A DNA stretch of 64,000 nucleotides, from positions 7,168,179-7,232,178 of the forward strand of contig CM039120.1 in NCBI GenBank assembly GCA_022036555.1, given 5' to 3'. Shown piece by piece: positions 1-11,755 of the stretch (its first letter is position 1; each line of letters starts with the position of its first letter). Below the pieces are notes generated by a model. The model was not told where the DNA came from, searched no databases, and was given only the letters and a program-made list of their open reading frames with translations. Source of the stretch: Microstegium vimineum (lineage: Eukaryota; Streptophyta; Magnoliopsida; Poales; Poaceae). A program made the position numbers and the translations under genes.

Positions 1-1930
1 AACATTTACGGAGTTGGATTGTAACGATATACAAGCCTTGGGTTCAGGACAGTAGCTGCAACATATGATGCACGACAAATTAGCATATGGTACATACTCA
101 ATATGTAGAGATTGCTATTTAAACAATGGTTGTGATCTCACCTGGGCCCACATACGTGCCATAATACACGCTCGCAATCCTTTCATCCATGATATCCTTG
201 TACTCATGCCATGTTTGGACATTTGTTCGAAAGAAGGTCTCCATCCCCCTTTTGCACTCTTGGAAGTGGTACACTACTTCACACAGGTTAGGTCGTTTAT
301 CTTGATCAGCGAACCGAAGGAACCTGTAAATTGGTGCCATTGAATCGATGATGTATTTAAGTCCTTCCCACCACTGTATACTAGACAATCTTGCGTGAGC
401 ATAATGTCCTTCCTTTGATTGTCCCCACCTACTCTGCAAGAACTCGGGAGATCCCATCCACTGCATAAAACGATCACGTTTCTAATGGAAGCTGTCCATG
501 AACATGTAGTTGGTCCAAAACCTAGTGGCATTCCATTTGACCAACTCACCACCAATGGCTTCCCTCATCATTGCATTCAACTGGCCATGGTTGTGCAGCC
601 AAGTTGAAATGCGCTTGCATACAGAGATCATACTTGCATGCTCCGGCCTTGCACCAATGTCCTTCAGCACCAAGTTGATGGTGTGTGCAAGGCAAGGTGT
701 CCAAACAATATGCTCATACTCTTCGTTCAATCTCTGGCATGATTTCTTGAAGTTGGAGCCGTTGTTTGTGACGATATGCACGATATGCTCAGCACCTGTC
801 TCCTCAACCACCTTGCAAATCAGCTGTACAAGTAGGCACAACATTTAGTGGAACCGAGAAAACATAGTGCATGTGAACTGGCACAAATTTTGGACGTACC
901 CCCAACAAATAAGATGAATCTTGGCTTCTGCCAGTCGTATCAACTGACTTGTGGAACCACATGGCGCCATTGCAATAGATCAAAAAATTGATGACATTCA
1001 TTCTTGTCGGGTCCGTCCACGAATCACACATCAACGTGACTCCAAACATGGGCCACTCCTCCTGAAACTTTGCATACCGGCTCTGCAAGTCCGCCTCGTT
1101 CTGATCGAGGTACTTCCCATCTATATCCCTTCCACTGGGTGACGCGATGCCTTCACCTGCAATCGTAAGCGAATCATGAGAATAGAGAAATATACGTAAT
1201 GACATAGGTCTCCAAGTATATGTACTTATCCCACTTCTGCGTCTCCCTGACCGCACTAACAAAGTACGGATTGTCCACCTGTCTGCCGGGGATTCCTGCA
1301 ATATGGAAAAACTTTCCCCAAGCTTTCCCAAGTGCATCCTTCGCGTTCCTTCCCCTCTGCGTCTATGACCCTGTATCAATCCTTGTCTGCTTCAGTTCAC
1401 CACTCGTATCGGCTGCCAAGTTGTAGTCCTCCACCGCCGCAGGGGTTTGCCTCTATGAACCAGACCTCCGAAACATCCTCTGCAAAGGATTGCCCCCTTG
1501 CGAAGCAGTACCACTACCACTGTCACATCCATGCTCGTAAGCGCCTCCTCTCCGCTGCACCCCCTCTTGGTACTCATATTCTGCTCTGGACTGATTAATG
1601 GCTGCCTGCATCTGAGCCTCGTATTCGTCATCGTCAATGGGGTGGTTGGCCTCCACTGCAGCAGCCTCTCATGCAACCGTCTGCCGAGAGCGGTCACTAG
1701 CTGCCTGCCTAGTTCTGTCGATGTCCCGCTGAAAGTACTCCCGGACTTCTTTGGGCACCTTGCTGCAGTGGATCACCTCTGTCCCGCGCGCAGCCAAATG
1801 TTGCTTCAATCGGGAAGCACCACCCCCTGCTTTTTGTGTATGGCAGTAATTGCATCTCCAACCGGGAGCAAGATTCTCACCATGCTCTCATATCACGTCT
1901 TTCGGCATTGTCTTCCTGCACAAATGGACA
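1..1930 (-). pseudogene. hAT transposase pseudogene (BED finger + DUF659)
   Basis: Reading the minus strand, a BED-type zinc finger comes first (CNYCHT at about 1840-1860, then a GGGASRLKQHLAARG-type segment). A linker follows, then a PGRQVDNPYF segment (about 1260-1300) typical of plant hAT proteins, and then a DUF659/RNase-H-like core with GKYLDQNEADL, MCDSWTDPTRMNVINFLIYC (about 970-1120) and, after a probable intron at about 835-902, VTNNGSNFKKSC and TPCLAHTINLVL (about 680-790). The C-terminal KRDRFMQWMGSPEF region follows to about 119. These proteins excise and insert hAT elements. The copy is dead: there are in-frame stops at 482-484, 1669-1671 and about 1453-1455, plus frame changes in the N-terminal half. 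The dimerisation domain is not in the window. Confidence 0.82.
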
Positions 1931-2219
1931 ACACAAACAAATCGAACACATGCATCAAATCATACCGCAAATAAACCTAAATCCTATATAAAAAATCCTA
2001 AATCCTAAATCCTACATACATCCTAAAGCAAATCCAACCGCAAATCCTAAACCAAATAAACCTAACTCCTATATACATCCTAAATGAAATCCTACCTAAA
2101 TCCTACAATAAATATTTTCTACATCCTATACTCCATCAATGCTACATCCCAGAGCTTGTTCTAACTAAATCCAACAACTAAAACAACTACAAATGCAAGG
2201 AAATAAAAAAACAAAAAAA

Positions 2220-2790
2220 AAGCTTACCTTCGTATCGCCGGACGCTAACCGTGCGCCCGGTCGGTAACCGCCTGCGCCCGGTCGGTTACCGCTCGGGGGC
2301 GGTGGATCTAGCGACGGGGGCGGTTACCGACCCGTTCCGTCGGTAACCGCCGGCTGCAGGACGGTTACCGCCTCGCGGCGGCGGAGCGCGCCGCGCACGG
2401 GCGGAATGGGGCAGGGCGCAGGCGGATAGGGTTGTGGGAGCCGACAACCCCCCCCCCCCCCCACGCCCTCTGCCTGCCTTGTATGAGGCGCCTGGACGAA
2501 ATGGGCTGCATGGGCCCTTAACGGGCCGGCCGTTTTTTTTTTCTTTTTTCTTTTTTTTCAAACTTGTACACGTCAAAATAAATAGCAAATAAACTCCAAT
2601 TTGAAAAAATTGTAAACCATTCGACTCTATAAATCATGAACTATTTTTAGGATTTTTTTCAGTATTTTCCATTTTTTAAAATTCAAATTTAAAATTTGAA
2701 TTCAAACCGGTACCGAAACCAAACCGGTGGTGGGCGGTTTGGCCGGTTACCGCGGTAACCGACCGCTTACCGAACGGTTTCGTAAACCCT
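2220..2790. repeat. Subterminal CGGTAACCG palindrome clusters of the hAT element
   Basis: Two clusters (about 2235-2375 and 2730-2785) are packed with the palindrome CGGTAACCG and variants such as GGTCGGTTACCG and CCGGTTACCGCGGTAACCG. Ac-like hAT elements carry dense short subterminal motifs bound by their own transposase, so this is the likely role. A run of 15 C lies between the clusters (2448-2462), followed by a T-rich tract near 2530. Confidence 0.6.
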
Positions 2791-2799
2791 GGTCACGAT

Positions 2800-3307
2800 C
2801 ACATATTCTAAACTGCAATTTAAAAGGCGTTGGAGGCTTGGAGCCAAACCACTTGAAAAGAGCAGCCGGGAGAGGGACAGGCATGCACCCAAAGACATGA
2901 GCGCGACCGGCCGGCGTCGACGCGGAACAACTTGGCATCGGCGCTGAGCTACTGCTGCTGCTGATGAGTGACAAGGGAACGGGCGCCCGCCGGGAGAGAG
3001 AGAAAGCGAGCAGTTACTGTTGTTAGCTACACTACGCCATCACCAAACGCCAAGGCAGCAGCCTGCAGCACAGCACAGCGGCGCGTCAAAACTGGCAGCC
3101 AGACGGTGTCCACACTCTCTCTTATCTCTTCATCCCGCTCTTAACCTTGCTAAGCCCCTCTTAGCTTCGCCCTGCCATAACTCTGCCTGCGAGAACACAC
3201 TACGCACGCACAGGCCCGGCCAGGGCAGGGCAGGCGAAAGAAAGAAACACCTGCCGCCGCCGCCGCCGTCGGCAGGCCGGTCGCTCGCGGCTAGCTGATC
3301 GACGGCC
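2800..3307 (+). promoter_or_regulatory. Upstream region and 5' leader of the ZF-HD gene
   Basis: About 500 bases lie between the hAT end and the ATG. The stretch has a CT-rich section (TCTCTCTTATCTCTTC, about 3113-3130) and a GCC-repeat leader just before the ATG. No TATA box is clear. The hAT element sits right against this region, so it may have replaced or changed distal promoter sequence. No coding potential is seen. Confidence 0.4.
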
Positions 3308-4191
3308 ATGGACTTCGACGACCACGACGATGGCGACGAGGAGATGACGACGCCGATGCCGGTGAGCTCCAGCTACGAGGTCCCGCCACTGGCAGCAGTC
3401 GCGTTCGGTGGCGCCGTGGCGCCGACGCCCAAGCCACCCGGCGAGCACGTCGGCGGCGGCCGCGCAAAGGCCCGGGCGGCCTCCACGGCGCCGGCGGCGG
3501 TGGGAGGTACCGCGAGTGCCTCAAGAACCACGCGGTCGGCATCGGTGGCCACGCCGTGGACGGGTGCGGCGAGTTCATGCCCGCCGGCGAGGAAGGCACG
3601 CTGGACGCGCTCCGCTGCGCCGCGTGCAACTGCCACCGCAACTTCCACCGCAAGGAGTCCCCCGCCAACGCCGCCGCCGGCGAGGGCTCGCCCATCTCCC
3701 CCGCCGCGCTGGTCGCCTACGGCGCCACGCCGCAGCACCACCACTTCTCCCCGTACTACCGCACCCCGGCTGGCGGGTACTTCCACCACCACCACCAGCA
3801 GCCACCGCCGCTCCACATGGCCCACACGCCGCGGCCGCTGGCGCTGCCGTCCACGACGTCCCACAGCGGGCGCGACGACGGCGACGACCTGATGTCCGGG
3901 ATGGCCGCCGGGCCCATGTCGGCCGTGGGCCCTCTGATGAGCGGCATGTCCCTCGGCACCGGGCCCTCCGGCGGCTCGGGCGGGTCCGGGTCCGGCAAGA
4001 AGCGGTTCCGCACCAAGTTCACCCAGGAGCAGAGGGACAAGATGCTGGCGTTCGCGGAGCACGTCGGGTGGCGCATCCAGAAGCACGACGAGGCCGCCGT
4101 GCAGCAGTTCTGCGACGAGGTCTGCGTCAAGCGCCACGTGCTCAAGGTGTGGATGCACAACAACAAGCACACCCTCGGCAAGAAGCCGTAG
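3308..4191 (+). pseudogene. ZF-HD homeobox transcription factor (ZHD family), frameshifted in this sequence
   Basis: ZF-HD proteins are plant nuclear transcription factors that dimerise through an N-terminal C/H-rich zinc finger and bind DNA through a C-terminal homeodomain. The start at 3308 opens with the acidic [13 protein letters not shown] typical of the family. The zinc finger ([20 protein letters not shown] onward, about 3505-3657) and the homeodomain ([20 protein letters not shown] to [12 protein letters not shown], about 3997-4185) are intact but lie in another frame. The frame changes near 3461-3466, at GCGCAAAGGC, as if one base were missing; one base restored there gives about 294 aa, a normal family length. 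The finger's frame has no ATG between its upstream stop (3292-3294) and the finger, so no alternative start rescues it. As written, the frame from 3308 runs into unrelated Ser/Thr/Pro-rich codons and stops at 3892. Between the domains are His/Pro-rich and Gly/Ser-rich linkers. No intron, as is usual for the family. It could be a real null allele or a sequencing error. Confidence 0.85.
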
Positions 4192-5042
4192 CCCGTAGCA
4201 TCCGTCAGGTCGGGACCCCAGAACGCATTGCATACCAGGACGGAAGAAAATTGAAGCCACACGATCGAGCGCGCGGTTGATCGCAGATCGATCGACGGTG
4301 GCCAGCCTCTCCGTCTCCGGTAGGGCACCTTCTTTGTTAGCAAGCATTCGGCTCCGGCCGGCGCCTCTCGTGGCGGCGGCGTAGGTTAGCTGCGTAGCGA
4401 GCTGCTCCATGGATCTTCTAGCTTCTTGGCTTTATTAGGCGCGCGGTTCTTTTATTTCTCATTCAACCGTACTTGCTGGTGTTGTTTATTAATTCCTGCG
4501 GCATGGCCATTTGCCGGTTTGCTTGGTTCTTGGAGTACTCTTCATTCATTCGTTCTTCAATGGGAAGGAAATGTACTTGCTGGTCTTGCGACGATCCATG
4601 GATCTACCGGCGAACAAGTGTATCTGGGGATTGGGGCTGCATGGATTCTGTCATTCTTTGTGTGTCTGTGTCGTGCTATATTTTTTGTGGTTGGGACCTG
4701 CTCACGGGGATCAGCTCAGCTGATGATAATTTTGCTCATGGTTCAGTTCCTAGTTTAGATGCTGCATGCCGCGACTAAAGAAGGTAGGATAGGTCACTGT
4801 TACATTCTCTATACGTACTCCTCTTTGCTATCTCTTCTCCTCGAACTCGTTGCCACGCTCTAGTCCTCCATTGCTTGTTCTTGCTCAAGCCATAGGGGTT
4901 CTTGCTCAAGCCATAGGTGCTGCTTGCGACTTGCTTTACATTTCCAAATCACGTACACTAGAGAGGTGTAGTAAGTTACTTTTACCATGGTCTGCAGTGG
5001 AGCGTAAATTATACTGCTCCTGGTTAGTCTTACCTCTTACGG
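4192..5042 (+). other. 3' flank of the ZF-HD gene
   Basis: No gene seen. The first part is probably 3' UTR, T-rich and low in complexity after about 4430. A short direct repeat (GTTCTTGCTCAAGCCATAGG twice, about 4878-4918) lies near the end. Poly(A) signals cannot be fixed with confidence. Confidence 0.4.
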
Positions 5043-5044
5043 TA

Positions 5045-5673
5045 CTCCCTCCGTTCAAAAAATAGATATAGGTCATTTTTTTTAAAAAAAACTTCAACTG
5101 ATTATATACAATTTTTATTATTATATATTAATAGAGTCTGTCTTCATTGTTTTTGGAGCTGACAACACATTAATTTTACGAAACATGACATATCTCTCAC
5201 GTGAACATCACAAAATACATTATAGAATGTCACATGAGAACATCACAAGATACATGGTAGAATCTCACATGTGTATTGTAAGAACTAAGAACACACATGC
5301 ATGTTTGGTTGTTTTACATGCCTCTCACACGCAATTTTCATAGAAAATCACTTATATACCATACGAACATCTCAAAACAAATAATAGAACATCACATTTA
5401 TATTATACATAAACTTATCAGATTTCATAGAACATACCATGCAAACATCACTAAATACATAACAAGACAAAAAAATCATGAGCTAGGTCGAAATAAAATA
5501 TTCAATTGTTATATATCTTTACTATATTAATATTATATATAATTATTATTAGATACATCGCTGAGTATAAAATTATTATTATAAATAAAAAATTTATTTA
5601 AAACTTAAAATTAGGAAAGTTTGAATATCACGTATTTTATATAAAAAAAACTTTTGTTGTTAGGACAGGGGAG
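5045..5673. mobile_element. Stowaway-like MITE, about 630 bp
   Basis: The left end reads TACTCCCTCCGTTC and the right end reads GGACAGGGGAGTA, the inverted-terminal style of Stowaway/Tc1-mariner MITEs, bounded by TA on each side. The interior is very AT-rich with no coding capacity. At about 630 bp it is long for the family and may contain a second insertion. Confidence 0.6.
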
Positions 5674-5675
5674 TA

Positions 5676-7380
5676 TTTTTTTTTCAACGTGATCCCATGC
5701 ATACATCATGTACGTATGTACAGATGCAGTGTGTACTGTAGTACTGTACACATGATGATGTGCTCTTCGCTTGTCTTTTTGGCTTCTTCAGCTTGGTTCA
5801 TCGATGCACTTGCAACGCGTTTAATTTCCCCGCGCGGGGGCGAGAGAGAGAGAGAGAGAGGTCCATCCGCATTAACTCCTCTCCCCGTTTCGCGAGCCTT
5901 GTTAAGGTTGTCGTGACACGAAGGCCGAAGGTGACGGCATGCATGGGAGCGCCTGCCCGCCGCGCGCCAGGCCGTGGCAGTGCGCCATCGTCTCCGTCGC
6001 GCTTCGTTCGTGACATTGCCACGCCACGTTTCCTGTGGCCTTTCCACTTTTACGTGTACTCTTCCTGCTCCCCACCCCGCCTTCAATTCTCCTTCGCCGT
6101 GGACTTGCATTGCGCGACGGCGACCAGTCGCCAGGCTGCTCACACATTTATGGCAGGCAGCTTCGTTCGCCGGAGTAGTGAGCTCTGTCTGTCACGCACC
6201 GAGCTTTTGTCACTCACCCTTGCTGCTGCAAGAAAGGAAGAAGACGACGACGACCGCCGTACTGGGTGAGAGGCAGCCTTGCCAGTTGAAGCCGTCCGTC
6301 CAGGGCGCTACATGGAAGTCCGGGACCGAAAGGAGTGCCCCCAGTAGCTTTTGGTTTTGGACGCTGCGCTGCGTGGCATTGCTCGCGTGAGCGATCGAAG
6401 AAAGAGTCGCGTCGGAAATGCAGCGGCCTTTCTTCCTTCCTCGGGCCGGCCACCACCACCCTTCCTCTCCTGCGGCGTCGACGTTCGTCTACCAGTACTA
6501 CCCCGCTTTCGGCTCCTGCGTCTGCGTTCCAGCTAGCTGTGGGTGGAAAGAAGCCAACTCCGACGGCTCGCCGGCTCGCTCGGCCGTACGGTACGAGCAC
6601 AGTTTGCTAGCTACTCCGTAGGCTCCTGCACTGCATGGGTTAGTAGGCTATAGGCTAGGCGTGGGCGGTGGCAGGGAGAATCTGGCGACGGGGTCCCGCA
6701 GTGTTTTGTTCTCTATCTATTCCACCGCAGAGGCAGAGGCAGAGGCCAGCGCGCAGAAGCCAGAACTGACGCCCCTCCACTTGGCCGGGGCTGACAGCTG
6801 GGGACCGGGACACTGCCTGTCCACCTGGCGCCACAAAAAGCGTGCGGTGGCGCATGCATGCAGGGTCGCAGTCGCAGGTGCTACGCAACGCATGCGGCCG
6901 CAGGTCTAGCTGGGCGGACTCTGCCGTGTGGTTAACGTTGTGGATCCAGGTCTCGGGCTCGACCATTGTTGTGGTCACTGCTCGCTAGATCTGGTCCAGC
7001 CGTCCAAGCTCTAGGCTGCTTGCTGCTCTGCTTCAGCGTTTAATGTATGCGGTACAGCATGCTCCGTACGTACTACTAGACATTCAATGGTTGTATACTG
7101 CAATCCAAAAGATGCGGTCCTTGTTGAAATGCCTTTGGTTCTGAGACTGAAATGGTATTGTTCAGGTTTTCAGAAACGCAGCGCTAGCTTGCATGGCTCG
7201 TGTGTGTGTGTGTGTGTTTTTTTTTTTTGAATCTACGCCGTATGCTCCGTGCATGCATGTCCCAACAACAGACGACAAAGTGGAGTTTTGGACACGTCCT
7301 AGTTTTCACAGTAAACAATCGCGCAAAACATGCATGAAAGGATTTAAACTACTGGGCCAAGTGTACGCTGCTAATTAAGC
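5676..7380. other. GC-rich intergenic stretch with a GA microsatellite
   Basis: No gene supported. There is a (GA)n tract at about 5842-5860, a TG/T tract at about 7201-7228, and several open frames whose proteins are compositionally odd (Arg/Ala/Ser-rich, open on both strands), as expected from GC-rich noncoding DNA. It could be a regulatory island or hold a noncoding transcript; the sequence does not decide this. Confidence 0.3.
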
Positions 7381-7560
7381 AGTATTTTAAATAGCGGGCT
7401 AACGTGTTTAGCGGTACGTATCTAAAACAGCTAATAGTGGAGCTATATCGGGCTATAGCGGCTAAATTATACATTAACACAAAAAACAGTACCATGTCTT
7501 AAAATACTATAGCGGTAGCTTTAGCCGAAGATTTAAAACTTTGCTAAGTGCTAACGTGTG
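7381..7560. repeat. TAGCGG-rich MITE-like repeat
   Basis: The stretch is dominated by variants of TAGCGGGCTAACGTG and TATAGCGGCTAAAT in both orientations. It opens with GTATTTTAAATAGCGGGCTAACG and closes with GATTTAAAACTTTGCTAAGTGCTAACG, so the ends are loosely inverted or repeated. It looks like a small mobile-element relic; the family is not assigned. Confidence 0.35.
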
Positions 7561-10500
7561 ATACAGTATACTATCATGCAAAGCTTGTTAAGACCTCTAT
7601 GGTTATGTGTAATCTTACTTATGTGTACAAATTTGTCATGCAAACTCTTTCATTGACATCGCGCTCTCGCCTCCCCTTGCTCTATCCTCACCTATTCGTA
7701 CCTGTTTTTATCCAATTTCTGTTTTGCCCTAGCTGGAGTAAAATGCATAGGTATTCCTTACTTGTTCTATAATGTTATATTTAGGTCTCAAAACTCTCAA
7801 AATATATCTTCAACTCCTTGAACAAGTCTCAACCTCTCAAAACATCATTATTTAGGTTCACAATTTTGTCATAAGATGTCATCCAAGCATAAATGAGCCA
7901 TGGTCCTCCCATGCACATTGTGTCAAGCCCAAGCTACTGTGGATTCGCCATGACTTATTAGGTCTTGGTCTTGATTAGTGGGTCCCCTGTGAGTGTAGGT
8001 CCCATATATTGGCCTATGCCGCTCTATCTCTATGTCACGTCCCTATTTCCTCTCATCGCGCGCTCCAATCCAACATGGATCTTCCATTATTGTCTCCATC
8101 CCAACCTCTTCTGCCTTCTTGAACAATCCACCCTAGCTAGAGGCCACAATGTTCTAAATAGTGGAGGTGGGTGCTCTCTAGGCGGATCACTACTTTATTG
8201 TTGAGTTCCCACCCCAATCAAGGATTGAGGTATATATATCTCACAACTTCTCGTCACTGAGTGTTGTGTTCACAACCTATTGTGAGGACTTGATGAGGAT
8301 AGTCGCACGCACTCTTCCTTAGCAACCTCTTGCCATAGCTCAGTGGGGGTGTTCGCACTGTTGACTCTCTTGGAGTCGAAGGAGAGAGGAAGATGGAGAA
8401 AGCATTGATAAGGAGTGCAAGAGACTTATATGTAGACAATAAACTCTCATGAGACCCATTAATTGTTTAAGGTTTGAGACCTGGGTCAAGGCCATATTTG
8501 GACCTAGATGATGCTATATAGGGCAAGTTTTGGGACTTGGTAAAACTCAAACAAATGCGGTGACCTAGAATGGCATTCTGGGAGTCTGGGGTCGACCTAA
8601 ACTACACACCATGACAAAGCAAGTTCAATGATCTCAAAATGCATTTTAAAACATAGGACTTATAAATGCATATGTAAAACGAAGAATCGGAAACAGAGGA
8701 ATTTTATTGAATATGTTTTTTTAGATGAATGATAGGAAAACCTAGGAATCTACCTCAACCCTACACAAAAGAGCGACTATGAGCTTAGAGTGGATTCTCT
8801 CTCTCTTTTTTTTGTATGTTTCATCTAAAATTGGTTGCAAAGAATAGTTTCCTAACGTTATTGCTTCACCCCCAATATATGAATCCAAGGAGTATCGTAA
8901 CTATTTCAATAGAAATTAATCAAATCTAGTAGATAGTCCCTATGATTTTTTTTTCGTTTCTCATGCCATTCTGATTCAAAGGTGTCCTTGTTTGCGATGG
9001 TATACCCAGGCTGTACGTATAACCTTTTGTGGATGGGTCAATATTAGGGGCTTTGTTCTGATGTAGCGGATTCATATTAATCCACATGTAGTAAAACCTC
9101 AACATATGTGGATTGAAGGTCTATTAAATATGGATAGGTTTTTTTTTGGAACATTAAATATGGATAGGTAGTGCGTTCACTTTGAACGGTGAACTTTTTG
9201 CAGAGCGCGCGGCAACGTCTCACGCATCAGACCTGATCAGAAGAAGAAACTGCGTGCAGGTCATTTCTCCCCCCGAATTTACTGGCCTGGCAACAAGGTA
9301 AACCTCATTGATCCCGCGCGCACACACCGGTCGGCGCGCACAGACCTATAACCCCAAGTAATGCAAGCCTGATCAGATCCGGGCATGCAAATGTCGGTTG
9401 TTGCAGCACTGATAACGCCATGCAAGGTCTCCATCTCCATGCATGCATGGGCTCACGCCGCACGAGCTACGTTACCTGGTTCATCCATGAGAGACACGTA
9501 GGCCCGATCTGCATGGAGATGGCAGTGGCTCAACGAATTGCATATGCATCCGAGCCGAAGCCGAGGCCGCGCGCGTGACAACAAAGCGTGCATGTGCATG
9601 TGCGTGTGTGGGTGCCCAGCCACAGGGGCTTACAAGACCGTTCCTTGCAAACGATCTAAAAAAGGTTAGCAGGCAGCGACCGCGCGTGATGTGACGTGAC
9701 CCAAGGACTTACTAGCACACACGCATCTCGAGCGCCCGCGCGCGCTAGCTGTTAATTAATCGCCACTGTTACGCCGTCGTCTCCTTGTGCTTGACACTGA
9801 CTCGACAGGATTAGGAGGGGTCTGGTCAAAGACGCTGTTTCCGGCAGGACCCAGCAGCACGCAGGGGGGTCGTCACAATAGTGGTCGACAGCACGGGCGA
9901 TATATATATATCGCGGGATCGTTGCCACTTTTGTGCATGCAGGTCGCCAGGCGCTGCAGCATGGACGCACGCACACTCATTCGGCACCTACTGTGTGTGG
10001 CACGAAAGCTCGGTCCGGAGGAAACTGTGCGTAGTACGTGAACCTTTTTATATCCGATCGACGGCCAGCGGCGGCCTCAGCCGGTCCGTGACGACTTTTT
10101 GAATCTTTGACCATACGTGGCCGACCACGGCTGTTCTGTGCTGCAGTATAATGAAGGTGTGGTCAATGTGGAAGAGGCAGCAAGTCAACCCCTTTGCGAC
10201 GATGAATGGTCAACTGGGGAGATGATGGAGCGGACCGTGCCATGCTAATGCTATATTGCTAGGGCATACTCCTACTGTATGCATGCGCATGTGGTAGCTA
10301 GATGTGCATGCTCCCGACCCCCTGATGCATGCATGCATGCTTTGAGTTTGAGGTGTCTCGTCATATATAGTAGGCCCTACTAACCAGTAGCAGGCGTGTC
10401 GTCAGGTGTTATGACTGAACCATTCCCTAGAAAGATGGATCGGGCCATCGATGGTGATTGCTGTTGGTACTACGCTTCTTCTTCTGGTTAATAATCGACA

Positions 10501-10678
10501 AAAGCACTCGATGCTTTGAGTACATGTGGCGTGGGTGGATTAAGCGTGGCGGTAAGATATGGTTTGCACTCTGATTTACCCCTAACAAAGATTAAAGTTG
10601 ATTTTGAATGAACTGCGGCTAATTAAACAAGGCGATATTCAGATTTCATTGTTCAGACTTGTTTTTGGATATATTTAT
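7561..10678. other. Intergenic, no gene seen
   Basis: Up to about 9170 it is mostly AT-rich with no codon-like signal. From about 9170 to 10400 it becomes GC-richer with many CATGCATG (RY-type) and CACGTAC motifs, for example 9436-9450 and 10324-10340, and a (TA)n stretch at 9900-9910. These are typical of grass promoter or intergenic DNA. No exon-like frame could be joined. Confidence 0.3.
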
Positions 10679-11003
10679 GGTGTTGTTTGGTTAGAATATG
10701 TAAACGTAAATACAAACGGCAACAGAAGACACCACAAATACAAATAAATTAAGGGAATACTGACTTTCGTTTGGTTCCTCTCCGTAAAGGAATTGGATTG
10801 GATAAACAGCGAGACCGATAACCAGAGGAGGTGGCCGCGCGCGGTGAACAACTTACGCCCTGGTTTGAGCGGTATTAGGTTCTAGCCGGTATCGCTTTAC
10901 GGTGTGTGATCAATTTATTGTAGAAGGAAAACAAACATAATCTAACGTTATTCATTGCCGTTGTAATCAGATAGCATTACAAAACATTTAACCAAATAAC
11001 ACC
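10679..11003. mobile_element. MITE with GGTGTT(G/A)TTTGGTTA ends
   Basis: The left end is GGTGTTGTTTGGTTA and the right end is TAACCAAATAACACC, inverted repeats matching at 14 of 15 positions. TAT lies immediately outside each end, compatible with a 3-bp target duplication of the PIF/Harbinger type, although the flanks are AT-rich and the match could be chance. It is 325 bp and noncoding. Confidence 0.55.
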
Positions 11004-11468
11004 TATATATATCTCTGTTGATTGATCGAGGTGGATTATTGGAAGGTGTAAGGGGGAATTTATTTAGTTCATTTCTTTCCTCCGATCCACCTGTTATTTA
11101 AATAATCTCATCACCCAAGACACCATATTGTTGGTTGTCTAAGGTCAATATTAGTGAGGAGTTTTATTGGTGTTGTTTTTAAGACGGTCATGTCATGCAA
11201 AATGAATCGGACAACCTACGCTCTTGACGGAAATTTTTATTCTATGGTTTTATAGACATGTAGTAGTTAATAATATACGCGTTGGTAATCATGTCAAGAA
11301 AGTTTCTAAAACTCAATTTTTCCTCTCTTTTCTTAAAAAGGGTTATCACGTACACTTCATAAAAAATGCTTATGTTATTAAATATAAATAAAACTTCGAT
11401 TCCACTAAGAATGGTCTAAGTGAAGGCGATCAGTACACAACGAACTCTTGGCTATATATATATAGTAA

Positions 11469-11755
11469 TACTCCTTTCGTCCCAAATATATATAGTGCAC
11501 ATCTCTCTTCTCGAGAAGAACTTTTTAAGTTTGATCAAATATATATACATATATAAAAATAGTAATATTCATGTTGTGCAATAAATATTATATCATTATA
11601 TAGATCATAGAATGTACTTTTATCGTGAACTTTAAAAAAAATAAAATTATTCATATTATTTCATATAACTAGTCATTTTTTTTTAAAAAAAAACTTGACT
11701 TCTCGAAGCGTAATGTTAGTGTAATTGTGTTTATTTTGGAAAGGAGGAGGGTCTA
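11469..11755. mobile_element. Stowaway-like MITE
   Basis: Left end TACTCCTTTCGTCCCAAAT, right end ATTTTGGAAAGGAGGAG, an imperfect inverted repeat with the usual Stowaway-like layout: AT-rich body and an inner TTGACTTCTCGAAG / CTTCTCGAGAAG-type segment near each end. The right boundary is known only to within a few bases. Confidence 0.5.

Larger units (their letters stand above)
1..2791 (-). mobile_element. Degraded hAT-superfamily DNA transposon, 5' part
   Basis: This is the right-hand (5') portion of a hAT element read on the minus strand; its 3' part lies beyond the left edge. Its right end appears to be at 2791, where the minus strand begins CAGGGTTTACG, similar in style to Ac/Ds-type ends; the next 8 bases outward (2792-2799, GTCACGAT) are the candidate target duplication, whose partner is off the window. 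Inside the end come a subterminal zone full of CGGTAACCG-like palindromes (about 2220-2790), an AT-rich leader with repeats of CCTAAATC (about 1975-2160), and then the broken transposase gene. The assignment rests on the transposase domains and the terminal style. The end point is inferred because the other end cannot be seen. Confidence 0.72.

Noticed and set aside
3373..4410. 345-aa open frame on the minus strand opposite the ZF-HD gene
   Set aside because: It is a shadow of the very GC-rich coding strand; Val/Leu/Gly/Arg-rich with no domain.
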